64,000 nt of DNA from Phenylobacterium sp. (GTDB taxonomy: Bacteria; Pseudomonadota; Alphaproteobacteria; Caulobacterales; Caulobacteraceae). The stretch's first letter is position 1; each line of letters begins with the position of its first letter. The notes beneath the pieces were generated by a model. That model searched no databases, was not told where the DNA came from, and saw nothing but the letters and a program-made list of their open reading frames with translations. The position numbers and the translations under genes were made by a program. The stretch lies in assembly GCA_020401865.1 (NCBI GenBank), contig JADCAS010000004.1, positions 248,001-312,000 of the forward strand. The letters run 5' to 3'. Shown here one piece after another: positions 26,064-36,914 of this stretch.

Positions 26064-27377
26064 TCAAGCCATTGCAGGGCCCGGCGAAGTCCCCGCCTTC
26101 ATCGTCTCGCAGAAGCGCTGGGCCGCGGGATGGGCGGCGCCGGGCCCAAGGACCGCCGCCGCGGCCAGGCCCGACTCCAGGAGGCGGGCGCCCGCCCGGC
26201 GCACTGCGGCGGCGTCGCAGGCGTCGATCCGCGCCGCGATCTCCGAGATCGGGATGAGGCGTCCATGGGTCAGGACCTGGTGGACCGCCTGTTCCGCCCG
26301 GGTCAGGAGCGACTCCGCGGCCATGAACTGACCGGCCTTGAGCTGGGCCCGGGCCCGGGCGAGCTCAGCTTCACGGGGAGACTCGGCCAGGTCCTGCATC
26401 TGGCCGGCGGCCAGGACCGCGAGCTCCGTCGCGCTTGCCGCCTCGCAGCCGGCAAACACCCCGACCATGCCGCAGTCGGACCAGAACTCGCCCCAGGCAT
26501 CCACGGCATAGGCCAGGCCCCGGGCCTCTCGCGCCTCCTGGAAGAGCCGCGAAGCCATGCCGCCGCCCAGGCATTCTACGAAGACCTGCGCCGCCCAGGC
26601 GTCAGGGTCGGTCGCCGCGAGGCCGGGACACAGGAAGACCAGGTTGGCCTGCTCGAGATCCCGGTCGTCCGTGCGGACCCCTCCTGTAAAATGCGCCGGC
26701 GCTGGCAATGGAGAAGGCTCGGGCCCTGCAACCGCGAAGTCCCGTTCGGCCAGGCGAAGCAGGTCGTCCTCGTCTATGGCCCCCGAGGCCACCACCACCA
26801 GCCGGTCCGGCGCATACAGCGCCCGGCGCCAGTCACGGAGGGCCGCCACATCCGCCCTCTTCAGGCTGGCGGTGTTCCCCAGGATGTTGCGCCCGAGGGC
26901 CTGGTCCGCGAAGGCGGCCTCCTGGGCCATCTCGAAGACGAGGTCATCCGGGGCGTCCTCGGCCTCGGCGATCTCCTGCAGCACCACGCGGCGCTCCCGC
27001 TTCAGGTCCTCGGGATCGAGGGTGGGGCGCAGCAGGATGTCGGAGAGAAGGCTGGACGCCCCGTCCAGTCCCTCCGGAAGGGTCCGGACGTGGAACACCG
27101 TCCGCTCGAAACCCGTCTCGGCGTTCATCTGTCCGCCCCCGGCCTCGATGGCCTCGGCCAGCTGGCGGGCGGTGCGTCCCGCCGCCCCCTTGAAGACCAT
27201 GTGCTCGAGAAGGTGGGACCAGCCGGATTCCCGCCGGCTCTCCCAGCGGGCGCCGCGCCCGGCGGCCACCACCAGAGCGACGGTCTGCAGGCCCGGTACG
27301 GGATCGCAGATCACCCTGACGCCATTGGCGAGGGTGTGAATCCGCGGCGGATCAGCCCCCTGCAAAGGTCCGGACAT
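26064..27377 (-). CDS. M16 family zinc peptidase (processing-peptidase type)
   Basis: A 437-aa pitrilysin-family metallopeptidase with the inverted zinc motif HLLEH in WSHLLEHMVFKG (about residue 65) and a downstream Glu in VVLQEIAEAED. About residues 10-210 form the catalytic half and 215-420 the inactive M16_C half. Alphaproteobacterial members of this size are relatives of the mitochondrial processing peptidase and degrade or process small proteins. The start overlaps the end of thrC by 26 bases, a common arrangement in alphaproteobacteria, implying co-expression. Confidence 0.93.
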   Translation of the reverse strand: MSGPLQGADPPRIHTLANGVRVICDPVPGLQTVALVVAAGRGARWESRRESGWSHLLEHMVFKGAAGRTARQLAEAIEAGGGQMNAETGFERTVFHVRTLPEGLDGASSLLSDILLRPTLDPEDLKRERRVVLQEIAEAEDAPDDLVFEMAQEAAFADQALGRNILGNTASLKRADVAALRDWRRALYAPDRLVVVASGAIDEDDLLRLAERDFAVAGPEPSPLPAPAHFTGGVRTDDRDLEQANLVFLCPGLAATDPDAWAAQVFVECLGGGMASRLFQEAREARGLAYAVDAWGEFWSDCGMVGVFAGCEAASATELAVLAAGQMQDLAESPREAELARARAQLKAGQFMAAESLLTRAEQAVHQVLTHGRLIPISEIAARIDACDAAAVRRAGARLLESGLAAAAVLGPGAAHPAAQRFCETMKAGTSPGPAMA

Positions 27378-28740
27378 AGTCGGAGACCTTTCCGGCGTCG
27401 GCGGCGATGGGCTCGAAGCGCTCGGGGCGCTCCGCCAGGGCGCGGGCCCGTGCAGGCGTCTCGGGCGCGCGGCCCGTAGCGGCCAGGACGGCTTCGGGGA
27501 ACTTGGCCGGATGGGCCGTGGCCAGGACCACGGTCGGGCCGGGCGCCGGGTGGCGCCTGAGGGCGGATAGAGCCACCGCTGTATGGGGATCCACCATCTC
27601 GCCCGTCTCGGACAGGGTGAGTTGCATCTCCCGGGTGGTGGCCGCCTCGTCCGTGGAGGCGCCTGCGAAGATGGCGGTCATGGCGGCCAGGGCGTCGGGA
27701 GGCGTGACGATGTCCCGCCCCGACGCGAACCCGGAGAAGGCCGTCGCGGTCCCTGGCCCATCGCGGCCAGTCGCCTCGAAGAAGAGTCGCTCGAAGTTGG
27801 ACGCCGACTGGATGTCCATGGCCGGCGACTGGGTCTCGGCCACGGTCCCGCGGGCGTACAGGCCCGTGCGGAAGGTGCGGGCCAGGATGTCGTTGGCGTT
27901 GGTGGCGATGAGAATCCGCCCGACAGGAAGGCCCAGGCGATGGGCCACGTAGCCAGCGAACCCGTCCCCGAAGTTGCCGGAGGGCACGGCGAAGGAGACC
28001 GGACGATGAGGTGCGCCCAGGGCGACCGCCGTGGTGAAGTAGTAGACCGACTGGGCGACGATCCGGGCGAAGTTGATGGAGTTCACCGCGGACAGGCCCA
28101 CCGACCGCTGCAGCTCCGCATCCGCAAGGGCCGTCTTCAGGATGGCCTGGCAGGCGTCGAAGTCCCCGGCCACAGCCAGACACCGGACATTGTCCTCGAC
28201 GGCTGTGGTCATGAACCGGCGCTGGACCTCAGAGATGCGCCCGTCTGGGAACATGGCCACGATCCGCGTGTTGGCGCGGCCCCGGAAGGCCTCCACCGCC
28301 GCCCCGCCCGTGTCTCCGGACGTTGCACAGAGGATGGTCTGGGTACGCCCAGCGCGCTCGAGGACGTGATCGGACAGCCGGGCCAGGAGTTGCATGGCCA
28401 CGTCCTTGAAGGCCAGGCTCGGTCCGTGGAACAGCTCGGCGAGGAAGACGTCCGACCCCAGCTGGACCAGGGGGACGACCGCCGGGTGGTCGAAGGCGGC
28501 GTAGGCCTCGCGGCACATGCGGGCGAGGTCGCCCTGTGCAATCTCGTCGCCGGCGAACCGGCCCAGGACGGCCGCAGCCACCTCGGCGTAGGGCCGACCG
28601 GCGAAGGCGGCGATCTCCTCCCGGGTGAAACCGGGCCAGGTCTCGGGAATGTACAGACCGCCGTCCGGCGCCAGGCCGGCGAGGACGGCCTCGACGAAGC
28701 CGACAGGGGGCGAGCCGCCACGGGTGGAGATGTAACGCAT
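27352..28740 (-). CDS. thrC: Threonine synthase ThrC
   Basis: PLP enzyme converting O-phosphohomoserine to threonine. The 462-aa protein has MRYISTRG at the N-terminus, the PLP-binding lysine in SLAFKDVAMQLL (about residue 110), ATSGDTGGAAVEAF and FAVPSGNFGDGFAGY. Length and motifs match the long bacterial/fungal class. The start codon overlaps the surf1 stop (TGATG), tying thrC to the cytochrome oxidase run. Confidence 0.97.
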   Translation of the reverse strand: MRYISTRGGSPPVGFVEAVLAGLAPDGGLYIPETWPGFTREEIAAFAGRPYAEVAAAVLGRFAGDEIAQGDLARMCREAYAAFDHPAVVPLVQLGSDVFLAELFHGPSLAFKDVAMQLLARLSDHVLERAGRTQTILCATSGDTGGAAVEAFRGRANTRIVAMFPDGRISEVQRRFMTTAVEDNVRCLAVAGDFDACQAILKTALADAELQRSVGLSAVNSINFARIVAQSVYYFTTAVALGAPHRPVSFAVPSGNFGDGFAGYVAHRLGLPVGRILIATNANDILARTFRTGLYARGTVAETQSPAMDIQSASNFERLFFEATGRDGPGTATAFSGFASGRDIVTPPDALAAMTAIFAGASTDEAATTREMQLTLSETGEMVDPHTAVALSALRRHPAPGPTVVLATAHPAKFPEAVLAATGRAPETPARARALAERPERFEPIAADAGKVSDYVRTFAGG

Positions 28741-29471
28741 CAGGGTCTGTAGTGCTTGCGGAGGAGCGCGCCATAAACGCCGAGCAGGGCCGCGGCAAGG
28801 CCGAACCAGGTCAGGGCGTACTCCAGGTGTCGGTTGGAGATCGCCGCCGGAAGGGGTGCGGGCGTCAGGGCGGTGAACTCAGGGTTAGAGGCGGTTTCGG
28901 CCATGAGCATGACCGGCGCGGGCCGGGGCGCGCCAAGAGTCGAGGCCATCGCCGGGATGTCGCGGTTGAACCAGAGCCTGCCCGCCGAATCCGGCTTAGG
29001 CGTAAAGAGGCTGGGCCGGTCAGGAACCCTCAGCACCCCGGTCACCGAAACAGGCCCCGGCTGACTTTCCGTCCCGGGCCGCGCCGAAATGTCCTCGGGG
29101 ACGAAGCCCCGGTCGACCAGGAGACTCCCGTAACGGCTGGAAGCCACCGGGCAGGCGGAGATCAGCCGTCGACCGGGCGTCCCGTCCTTCAGGCCGAAGA
29201 GTTCTACGAAGGCGGCGCGGGACAGGCCTGGGCAGTCCACCCGGACCCGGACCATGTCGAGGTCCGCAGGCGAGGCGGCCTGGTCCAGGGCCTGCGCAGC
29301 GGGGACGGGGGCCGCGGTCTCCAGCCGGGCGATCCGGGCAAGGAGGGCTTCCTTCCAGGTCAGGCGCTGGAGTTGCCACATGCCCAGCGCCACAAGAATG
29401 GCGAGACCGACCGCTGTGGCGAGGGTCAGGCCAAGCGGAAAACGGCCCCGCCGGGCGGGCTCAGTCCTCAT
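28740..29471 (-). CDS. SURF1 family cytochrome oxidase biogenesis protein
   Basis: A 243-aa inner-membrane protein that helps insert heme a into cytochrome c oxidase. Two membrane helices (about residues 12-32 and 213-233) flank a periplasmic domain with the family motifs LGMWQLQRLTWKEALLARI, VDRGFVP and NRHLEYALTWFGLA. It overlaps the DUF983 gene upstream by 11 bases and thrC downstream. Confidence 0.94.
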   Translation of the reverse strand: MRTEPARRGRFPLGLTLATAVGLAILVALGMWQLQRLTWKEALLARIARLETAAPVPAAQALDQAASPADLDMVRVRVDCPGLSRAAFVELFGLKDGTPGRRLISACPVASSRYGSLLVDRGFVPEDISARPGTESQPGPVSVTGVLRVPDRPSLFTPKPDSAGRLWFNRDIPAMASTLGAPRPAPVMLMAETASNPEFTALTPAPLPAAISNRHLEYALTWFGLAAALLGVYGALLRKHYRP

Positions 29472-29820
29472 GGCGGGTTTCCCCCGCCCGGTTGGCGAAC
29501 TGCGCCGCCAGGAGCACGCCCTTCATGGGACGCAGGAGCCCTATGCACACCACCACAGTCAGGGGCAGGAAGACGACCAGGTGCACCCAGACGGGCGGGC
29601 GATAGGCGATCTCGGTGAAGAGGGCGGCGAAGGCGACGATGAAGCCGCCGATCAACATGACGAAGACTGCGGGTCCATCTCCCGAGTCGGCGCGGCTGAA
29701 ATCATAGCCACAGGCCTCGCAGCGGTCCGCCACGGTGAGGAACCCCCGGAAGAGGGCGCCCTCCCCGCAATTGGGACAGCGACCGGCGAGCCCCGCCAGA
29801 AGGGGGTTCACGCCGGCCAC
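29461..29820 (-). CDS. DUF983 family membrane protein
   Basis: A 119-aa protein with an N-terminal zinc-ribbon-like segment (CPNCG and CEACG, residues about 15-38) followed by two membrane helices. DUF983 genes recur between ctaE and surf1 in alphaproteobacteria, so a role in oxidase assembly or metal handling is inferred from context only. It lies 6 bases downstream of ctaE and overlaps surf1. Confidence 0.92.
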   Translation of the reverse strand: MAGVNPLLAGLAGRCPNCGEGALFRGFLTVADRCEACGYDFSRADSGDGPAVFVMLIGGFIVAFAALFTEIAYRPPVWVHLVVFLPLTVVVCIGLLRPMKGVLLAAQFANRAGETRHED

Positions 29821-29826
29821 CGGAAG

Positions 29827-30705
29827 TCAGTGTCCGCCCGAGGCGCCGAACACTACGTAGATGAAGGCGAAGAGGAACAGCCAAACCACGTCCACGAAGT
29901 GCCAGTACCAGGCCGCCGCCTCAAAGCCGAAGTGCTGCTTGGGGGTGAAGCCGGTGCCCATCAGCCGCCCAAGGCAGACCAGGAGGAAGAGAGTTCCAAT
30001 CAGGACGTGGAAGCCGTGGAAGCCCGTGGCCATGAAGAAGGCCGAGCCATAAAGGCCTGAATTCTCAGCGCCCTCGCCGCCGAAGAAGTACTTGTGATCG
30101 AGGATGTGATGATACTCGTAGACCTGCACGGCGGTGAAGATGGCGCCGAGGATCACGGTCAGCAGGACGCCAATCTTGGCCCCGCGCCGGTCTCCGGTCT
30201 GCAGGGCGTGGTGGGCCCAGGTGACCGTGGTGCCGGACAGCAGCAGGATCAGGGTATTGAGGAGCGGGAGGTTCCAGGCGGGAACCGTCTCGACGCCCTT
30301 CGGCGGCCAGGTCGCCCAGGCGGTCCTCACCTCTTCGATCCCGGACTGGGTCCGGAAATCATTGAAGAGGGCCATCTCGAAGAAGATCCAGAACCAGGCC
30401 ACGAAGAACATCACCTCGGAGGCGATGAACATGATCATGCCATAGCGGAGGCCGATGCCCACGACCGGGGTGTGGTCACCCTGGTTGGCTTCGACGGTGA
30501 CGTCGCGCCACCAGCCGGCCATGGTCAGGAGCACGCCGGCAAAGCCCGCCAGCAGCACTGTCAGGTCGCCCTTGGGCAGGCCAAACAGCCCCTTCATGGC
30601 GATGACGCCGCCGACCGCCATGACGCAAGCGGCGATCGAGCCCACCAGCGGCCAGGGGCTGGGATTGACGAGATGGTAGTCGTGTTTGACGTCGCCCGCA
30701 GACAT
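29827..30705 (-). CDS. ctaE: Cytochrome c oxidase subunit III CtaE
   Basis: Structural subunit III of the aa3-type terminal oxidase. The 292-aa protein has seven membrane helices and the motifs HDYHLVNPSPWPLVGS, SEVMFFVAWFWIFFEMAL (as SEVMFFVAWFW), TWAHHAL and FHGFHVLIGTLFL. It begins 74 bases after ctaG in the oxidase operon. Confidence 0.97.
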   Translation of the reverse strand: MSAGDVKHDYHLVNPSPWPLVGSIAACVMAVGGVIAMKGLFGLPKGDLTVLLAGFAGVLLTMAGWWRDVTVEANQGDHTPVVGIGLRYGMIMFIASEVMFFVAWFWIFFEMALFNDFRTQSGIEEVRTAWATWPPKGVETVPAWNLPLLNTLILLLSGTTVTWAHHALQTGDRRGAKIGVLLTVILGAIFTAVQVYEYHHILDHKYFFGGEGAENSGLYGSAFFMATGFHGFHVLIGTLFLLVCLGRLMGTGFTPKQHFGFEAAAWYWHFVDVVWLFLFAFIYVVFGASGGH

Positions 30706-30779
30706 TGCGCCCCTGTTCCTCTTACTGCCTCAGCCCGCCCGGTGAGTCGCAAACCCGGCAGGCTCGTTTGGTTGTGTCC

Positions 30780-31385
30780 CTATAGCCCTGCTTTCAGCGT
30801 TCCGCCAAGGGCGGATGGCGCCTGCGCGGCCTTGGGCGCGGCATCCTGCGCCGGGAAGAAGGTGTACGAAAGGGTCACCTCCGACTTGCCCCGGGTGTCG
30901 AAGTCCTCCGCGAACTTCGGATCGACGAAGTAGACCACCGGGAACTCGATTGTCTTGCCCGCGGGAATGGTCTGGTTCGAGAAGCAGAAGCACTCCAGCT
31001 TCTGGAAGTAGGCCCCCGCGAGTTGGGGGGTCACGTTGTAGACCGCATGGCCGGTGACCGGACGGTCGCTATTGTTGGTCACCGTGAAATAGGCAAGGCC
31101 GGTCTGGCCGATCCGGAGGGTCTGGGAGGTCTGCTGCGCCCGGAAGCTCCAGGGCAGATCCCGGACATTGGCGTCGAAGCGCACAACAAGGCTCCGCTCG
31201 AGGGTCGTCGTGGACGCCTGCTCGGCCCGCCGGGGCGTCCCGTCGAAGCCGGTCAGCTGGCAGAAGGCCCGGTAGAGGGGCACCGACGCATAAGCGGCGC
31301 CGATCATGGCCACGAAGCCCGCGGCGCACCAGGCGGCCACCCGGGCGTTGCGGCGGGAGACGTCAAAGGGGTCGGTCGAGGACAT
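30780..31385 (-). CDS. ctaG: Cytochrome c oxidase assembly protein CtaG (Cox11 type)
   Basis: Copper chaperone that delivers copper to the CuB centre of subunit I. The 201-aa protein has one N-terminal membrane anchor (about residues 15-35) and a periplasmic Cox11 domain with the copper-binding CFCF motif in KLECFCFSNQTI (about residue 110). The ATG at 31385 is chosen; GTG at 31391 is in frame. The gene overlaps the preceding small CoxF-like gene. Confidence 0.95.
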   Translation of the reverse strand: MSSTDPFDVSRRNARVAAWCAAGFVAMIGAAYASVPLYRAFCQLTGFDGTPRRAEQASTTTLERSLVVRFDANVRDLPWSFRAQQTSQTLRIGQTGLAYFTVTNNSDRPVTGHAVYNVTPQLAGAYFQKLECFCFSNQTIPAGKTIEFPVVYFVDPKFAEDFDTRGKSEVTLSYTFFPAQDAAPKAAQAPSALGGTLKAGL

Positions 31386-31539
31386 TTCCACCCATCCTGA
31401 AGACTGTAACGAGGTAGACCAGCACTACAAACCCGACCAGCCCCAGGGCGATGGCCAGATTCCTTCCGCGGCGGGCCCGGTTAGCGGCATCGTCCGCAAC
31501 CGGCGCCAAGGGCGTCGTTTCGGCGTCAGGCTCTGTCAT
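31363..31539 (-). CDS. Small single-helix membrane protein of the oxidase operon (CoxF-like)
   Basis: A 58-aa protein: a polar N-terminus of about 27 residues, one membrane helix ([20 protein letters not shown]) and a short tail ending LDRPL. Its ATG overlaps the ctaB stop as ATGA and its end overlaps ctaG, so it is translated within the oxidase operon. A small protein at this site between ctaB and ctaG is conserved in alphaproteobacteria; I believe it corresponds to the CoxF group, but the function is not established. Confidence 0.8.
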   Translation of the reverse strand: MTEPDAETTPLAPVADDAANRARRGRNLAIALGLVGFVVLVYLVTVFRMGGNVLDRPL

Positions 31540-32513
31540 GTCAGACCTCCTGGGAGTCCGGGGGCCGCCCCGCCGAGGAGGTGTTCCCCAAGGAGGGTGG
31601 CGAAGAGAAGGGTCAGGTAAAGGATGGAGTAGGCGAAGAGGTTGCGGGCGTCCCGCGCCGCCGCCTTCACGTCGTAGAGGCCGTCTGTCACCCGGGGATC
31701 GGCGGCGTCTCCGGCGCGACCCTTGCGGACCCGCCAGGCGAGCAACAGGAAAACGGCTCCGCCCAGGGCGGCGACCGCCAGATAGGCGGCTCCACCCAGT
31801 CCGGTGGCGACGGGCGCGAGGCAGACGGGGATCAGAAAAAGACTGTAGATCCAGATCTGACGGCGGGTGACGGCGGCGCCGGCGGTCACCGGAAGCATGG
31901 GCACGCCGGCGGCGGCGTAGTCCTCGCTGGTGTAGAGGGACAGGGCCCAGAAATGGGGCGGCGTCCACATGAAGATGATGGCGCAGAGGATCCAGGCGTC
32001 CAGGGGCGCCTGTCCCGTTGCAGCGGCCCAGCCGATCACCGGCGGGAGGGCGCCGGCGAGGCCGCCGATCACGATGTTCTGCGCCGTCCAGCGCTTCAGC
32101 CAGATGGTGTAGACCACCGCATAGAAGAAGATGGTGAAGGCCAGGAGGCCTGCGGCCAGCCAGTTGAGGGCCAGGCCCAGAAGCATGACGGAGAACAGGG
32201 AGAGGACGATCCCGAGCGCGAGCGCATCCGCGGACTGGACCCGACCGGCCGGAACCGGACGACCGCGGGTCCGGCGCATCCGGGCGTCGATGTCGGCGTC
32301 GTACCACATGTTCAGCGACGCCGAGGCGCCCGCCCCCACCGCGATGCACAGGATCGCGATCGCACCCATGACGGGGTGGATGGGCGCCCCGGCGCAGATC
32401 AGCCCGGTCGCTGCTGTAAAGACCACCAGGGACATGACCCGGGGCTTCAGCAGCTGGACGAAGTCCTGCCACCGGGCGGGCGTTGCGGTCGGAACGGCGG
32501 CGGGCGGGGTCAT
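31536..32513 (-). CDS. ctaB: Protoheme IX farnesyltransferase CtaB
   Basis: UbiA-family prenyltransferase that converts heme b to heme o, the precursor of heme a for the aa3 oxidase. The 325-aa protein has about nine membrane helices and the prenyl-diphosphate-binding [19 protein letters not shown] motif (near residue 70), followed by the second aspartate-rich loop [15 protein letters not shown]. It lies 103 bases after ctaD across two hairpins and overlaps the small CoxF-like gene. Confidence 0.96.
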   Translation of the reverse strand: MTPPAAVPTATPARWQDFVQLLKPRVMSLVVFTAATGLICAGAPIHPVMGAIAILCIAVGAGASASLNMWYDADIDARMRRTRGRPVPAGRVQSADALALGIVLSLFSVMLLGLALNWLAAGLLAFTIFFYAVVYTIWLKRWTAQNIVIGGLAGALPPVIGWAAATGQAPLDAWILCAIIFMWTPPHFWALSLYTSEDYAAAGVPMLPVTAGAAVTRRQIWIYSLFLIPVCLAPVATGLGGAAYLAVAALGGAVFLLLAWRVRKGRAGDAADPRVTDGLYDVKAAARDARNLFAYSILYLTLLFATLLGEHLLGGAAPGLPGGLT

Positions 32514-32538
32514 CTGACCGGGTTACCTGACACAGAGA

Positions 32539-32572
32539 GGGGCGCGCACCGGATCAGACCGGCCCGCGCCCC
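32539..32572 (-). terminator. Long GC hairpin in the ctaD-ctaB gap
   Basis: GGGGCGCG (32539-32546) pairs with CGCGCCCC (32565-32572), and an inner CCGG/CCGG adds more pairing. Read on the minus strand the stem is followed by TCTCTGTG, a weak T-rich tail. It probably acts as a partial terminator or processing site that lowers ctaB relative to ctaD. Confidence 0.5.
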
Positions 32573-32589
32573 CCATTTGGTTACGAAGT

Positions 32590-32611
32590 CCGGCCTGTTG
32601 AACCAGGCCGG
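32590..32611 (-). terminator. Hairpin immediately after ctaD
   Basis: CCGGCCTG and CAGGCCGG form a perfect 8-bp stem around a 6-base loop, starting 6 bases past the ctaD stop. No T-run follows, so 3'-end stabilisation of the ctaC-ctaD message is as likely as termination. Confidence 0.5.
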
Positions 32612-32616
32612 CGCGA

Positions 32617-35239
<2,623 letters not shown>

Positions 35240-35468
35240 GTCCCCTCGGTCATTGCTTACGGGCGGCTCCGACCCGGGAGGGCGGCCCCGCCGACGTCTT
35301 CGTGGGCCGCGCCGCCGGATGGCCGAAAGCGGGTCCCCCGGAGGCGTCCATACGCGCTCGCGTCCGACTTGCCAAGCGCCCCGAACGCCTTTCGAAGGCC
35401 CCTCCACAGGGTGACGTAAGGGCCTGCAGGTCCTATCTGTCTCCCGACGCTCTCAGCCGGAGTCCTTC

Positions 35469-36899
35469 ATGTCCCGCCCCCCCGAATCCGCCGCCCTCCT
35501 TGAGACCCACGGCCTGGCCCCGGAAACCGCCAGGCGCGTGCTCGCCGAGGCGATCGGGGACGCCGACGACGGCGAGATCTTCCTGGAGCGGTCACGCAGC
35601 GAGTCCTTCCTCTTCGACGACGGACGGCTGAAGTCCGCCGCCTTTGACACCTCCGACGGGTTCGGTCTGCGCGTCGTGGCGGGCGAGTCGGCGGGCTACG
35701 CGCACTCCAGCGAAGTTTCGGAAGCGGCCCTGAAGCGCGCCGCGGGGTCTGCAGCCCTGGCCCGCCGCGGCTATTCCGGCACGGCCGATGAGGGGCCACG
35801 CCCGACCAACCAGCGCCTCTACGACGACATCGACCCCACCGACTCCCCCGACTTCGAGGCCAAGGTCGCCCTGCTGCAGGAGATCGACGCCTGGTGCCGG
35901 GAGCGGGATCCCCGGGTTGTCCAGGTTATGGCGTCCCTCTCCGGCGAGCAGAGGACGGTCGAGATTCTGCGGGCCGACGGCCGGCTCATCCGCGACGTAC
36001 GCCCGCTGGCGCGAATCAACGTCCAGATCACCGTCGAGCGAGACGGCCGCCGCGAGACCGGCTTCGCCGGCGCCGGCGGACGGGCCGGATTCGAGGCCTG
36101 GATCGCCCCGGACCGTTGGCGCGCCCAGGCGGAGGAGGCCCTTCGCCAGGCCCTGGTCAACCTGGAGGCGGGTCCCTGCCCCGCCGGTGAAATGGACGTG
36201 GTCCTGGGTCCGGGCTGGAACGGCGTGCTGCTCCACGAGGCGGTGGGCCACGGGCTCGAGGGCGACTTCAACCGGAAGGGTTCGTCCGCCTTCGCCGGTC
36301 GCATCGGCGAGCAGGTCGCCGCGCGGGGCGTCACGGTCTATGACGACGGCGCCCTGCCGGGGCGCAGGGGCTCGCTGACCGTGGACGACGAGGGCACCCC
36401 CACGAGTCGCACCGTCCTGATCGAGGATGGCGTCCTGGTGGGCTACATGCACGACCGGATGAGCGCCCGGCTCATGGGCCTGACCGCCACGGGCAACGGC
36501 CGAAGGCAGTCCTACGCCCACATTCCCATGCCGCGCATGACCAACACCGCGATGGAGGGCGGGAACACGCCGCGCGAGGAGATGATCGCCTCCACCAAGC
36601 GCGGCCTCTACTGCGCCAACTTCGGCGGCGGTCAGGTGGACATCACCAACGGCAAGTTCGTCTTCCAGTGCACCGAGGCCTACCTGATCGAGGACGGCCG
36701 GATCACCCGGCCGGTCAAGGGCGCAACCCTCATCGGCGACGGTCCCACGGCCCTGACCCGGGTCACCATGATCGGCGACGATTTCGACTTCGACCCCGGC
36801 GTCGGGGTCTGCGGCAAGTCAGGCCAGTCGGTCCCTGTCGGCGTCGGCCAGCCCTCACTCAAGATCACCGGCCTTACGGTGGGCGGCGCCGGCGGCTGA
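35469..36899 (+). CDS. tldD: Metalloprotease TldD
   Basis: Catalytic half of the TldD/TldE heterodimer, which degrades unfolded peptides and matures some modified peptides. The 476-aa protein has the zinc motif HEAVGHGLEGDF (HExxxH, about residue 255) and the downstream GGQVDITNGKFVF and VCGKSGQSVPVGVGQP motifs with conserved Cys. Its partner tldE is encoded in this window at 54803. Monocistronic and divergent from ctaC. Confidence 0.96.
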   Translation: MSRPPESAALLETHGLAPETARRVLAEAIGDADDGEIFLERSRSESFLFDDGRLKSAAFDTSDGFGLRVVAGESAGYAHSSEVSEAALKRAAGSAALARRGYSGTADEGPRPTNQRLYDDIDPTDSPDFEAKVALLQEIDAWCRERDPRVVQVMASLSGEQRTVEILRADGRLIRDVRPLARINVQITVERDGRRETGFAGAGGRAGFEAWIAPDRWRAQAEEALRQALVNLEAGPCPAGEMDVVLGPGWNGVLLHEAVGHGLEGDFNRKGSSAFAGRIGEQVAARGVTVYDDGALPGRRGSLTVDDEGTPTSRTVLIEDGVLVGYMHDRMSARLMGLTATGNGRRQSYAHIPMPRMTNTAMEGGNTPREEMIASTKRGLYCANFGGGQVDITNGKFVFQCTEAYLIEDGRITRPVKGATLIGDGPTALTRVTMIGDDFDFDPGVGVCGKSGQSVPVGVGQPSLKITGLTVGGAGG

Positions 36900-36914
36900 C
36901 CCCGGCGACCCGGA

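Noticed and set aside
25377..27479. Plus-strand open frame spanning the acetyltransferase and M16 genes
   Set aside because: It runs antisense across two well-supported genes, a typical artefact of high third-position GC.
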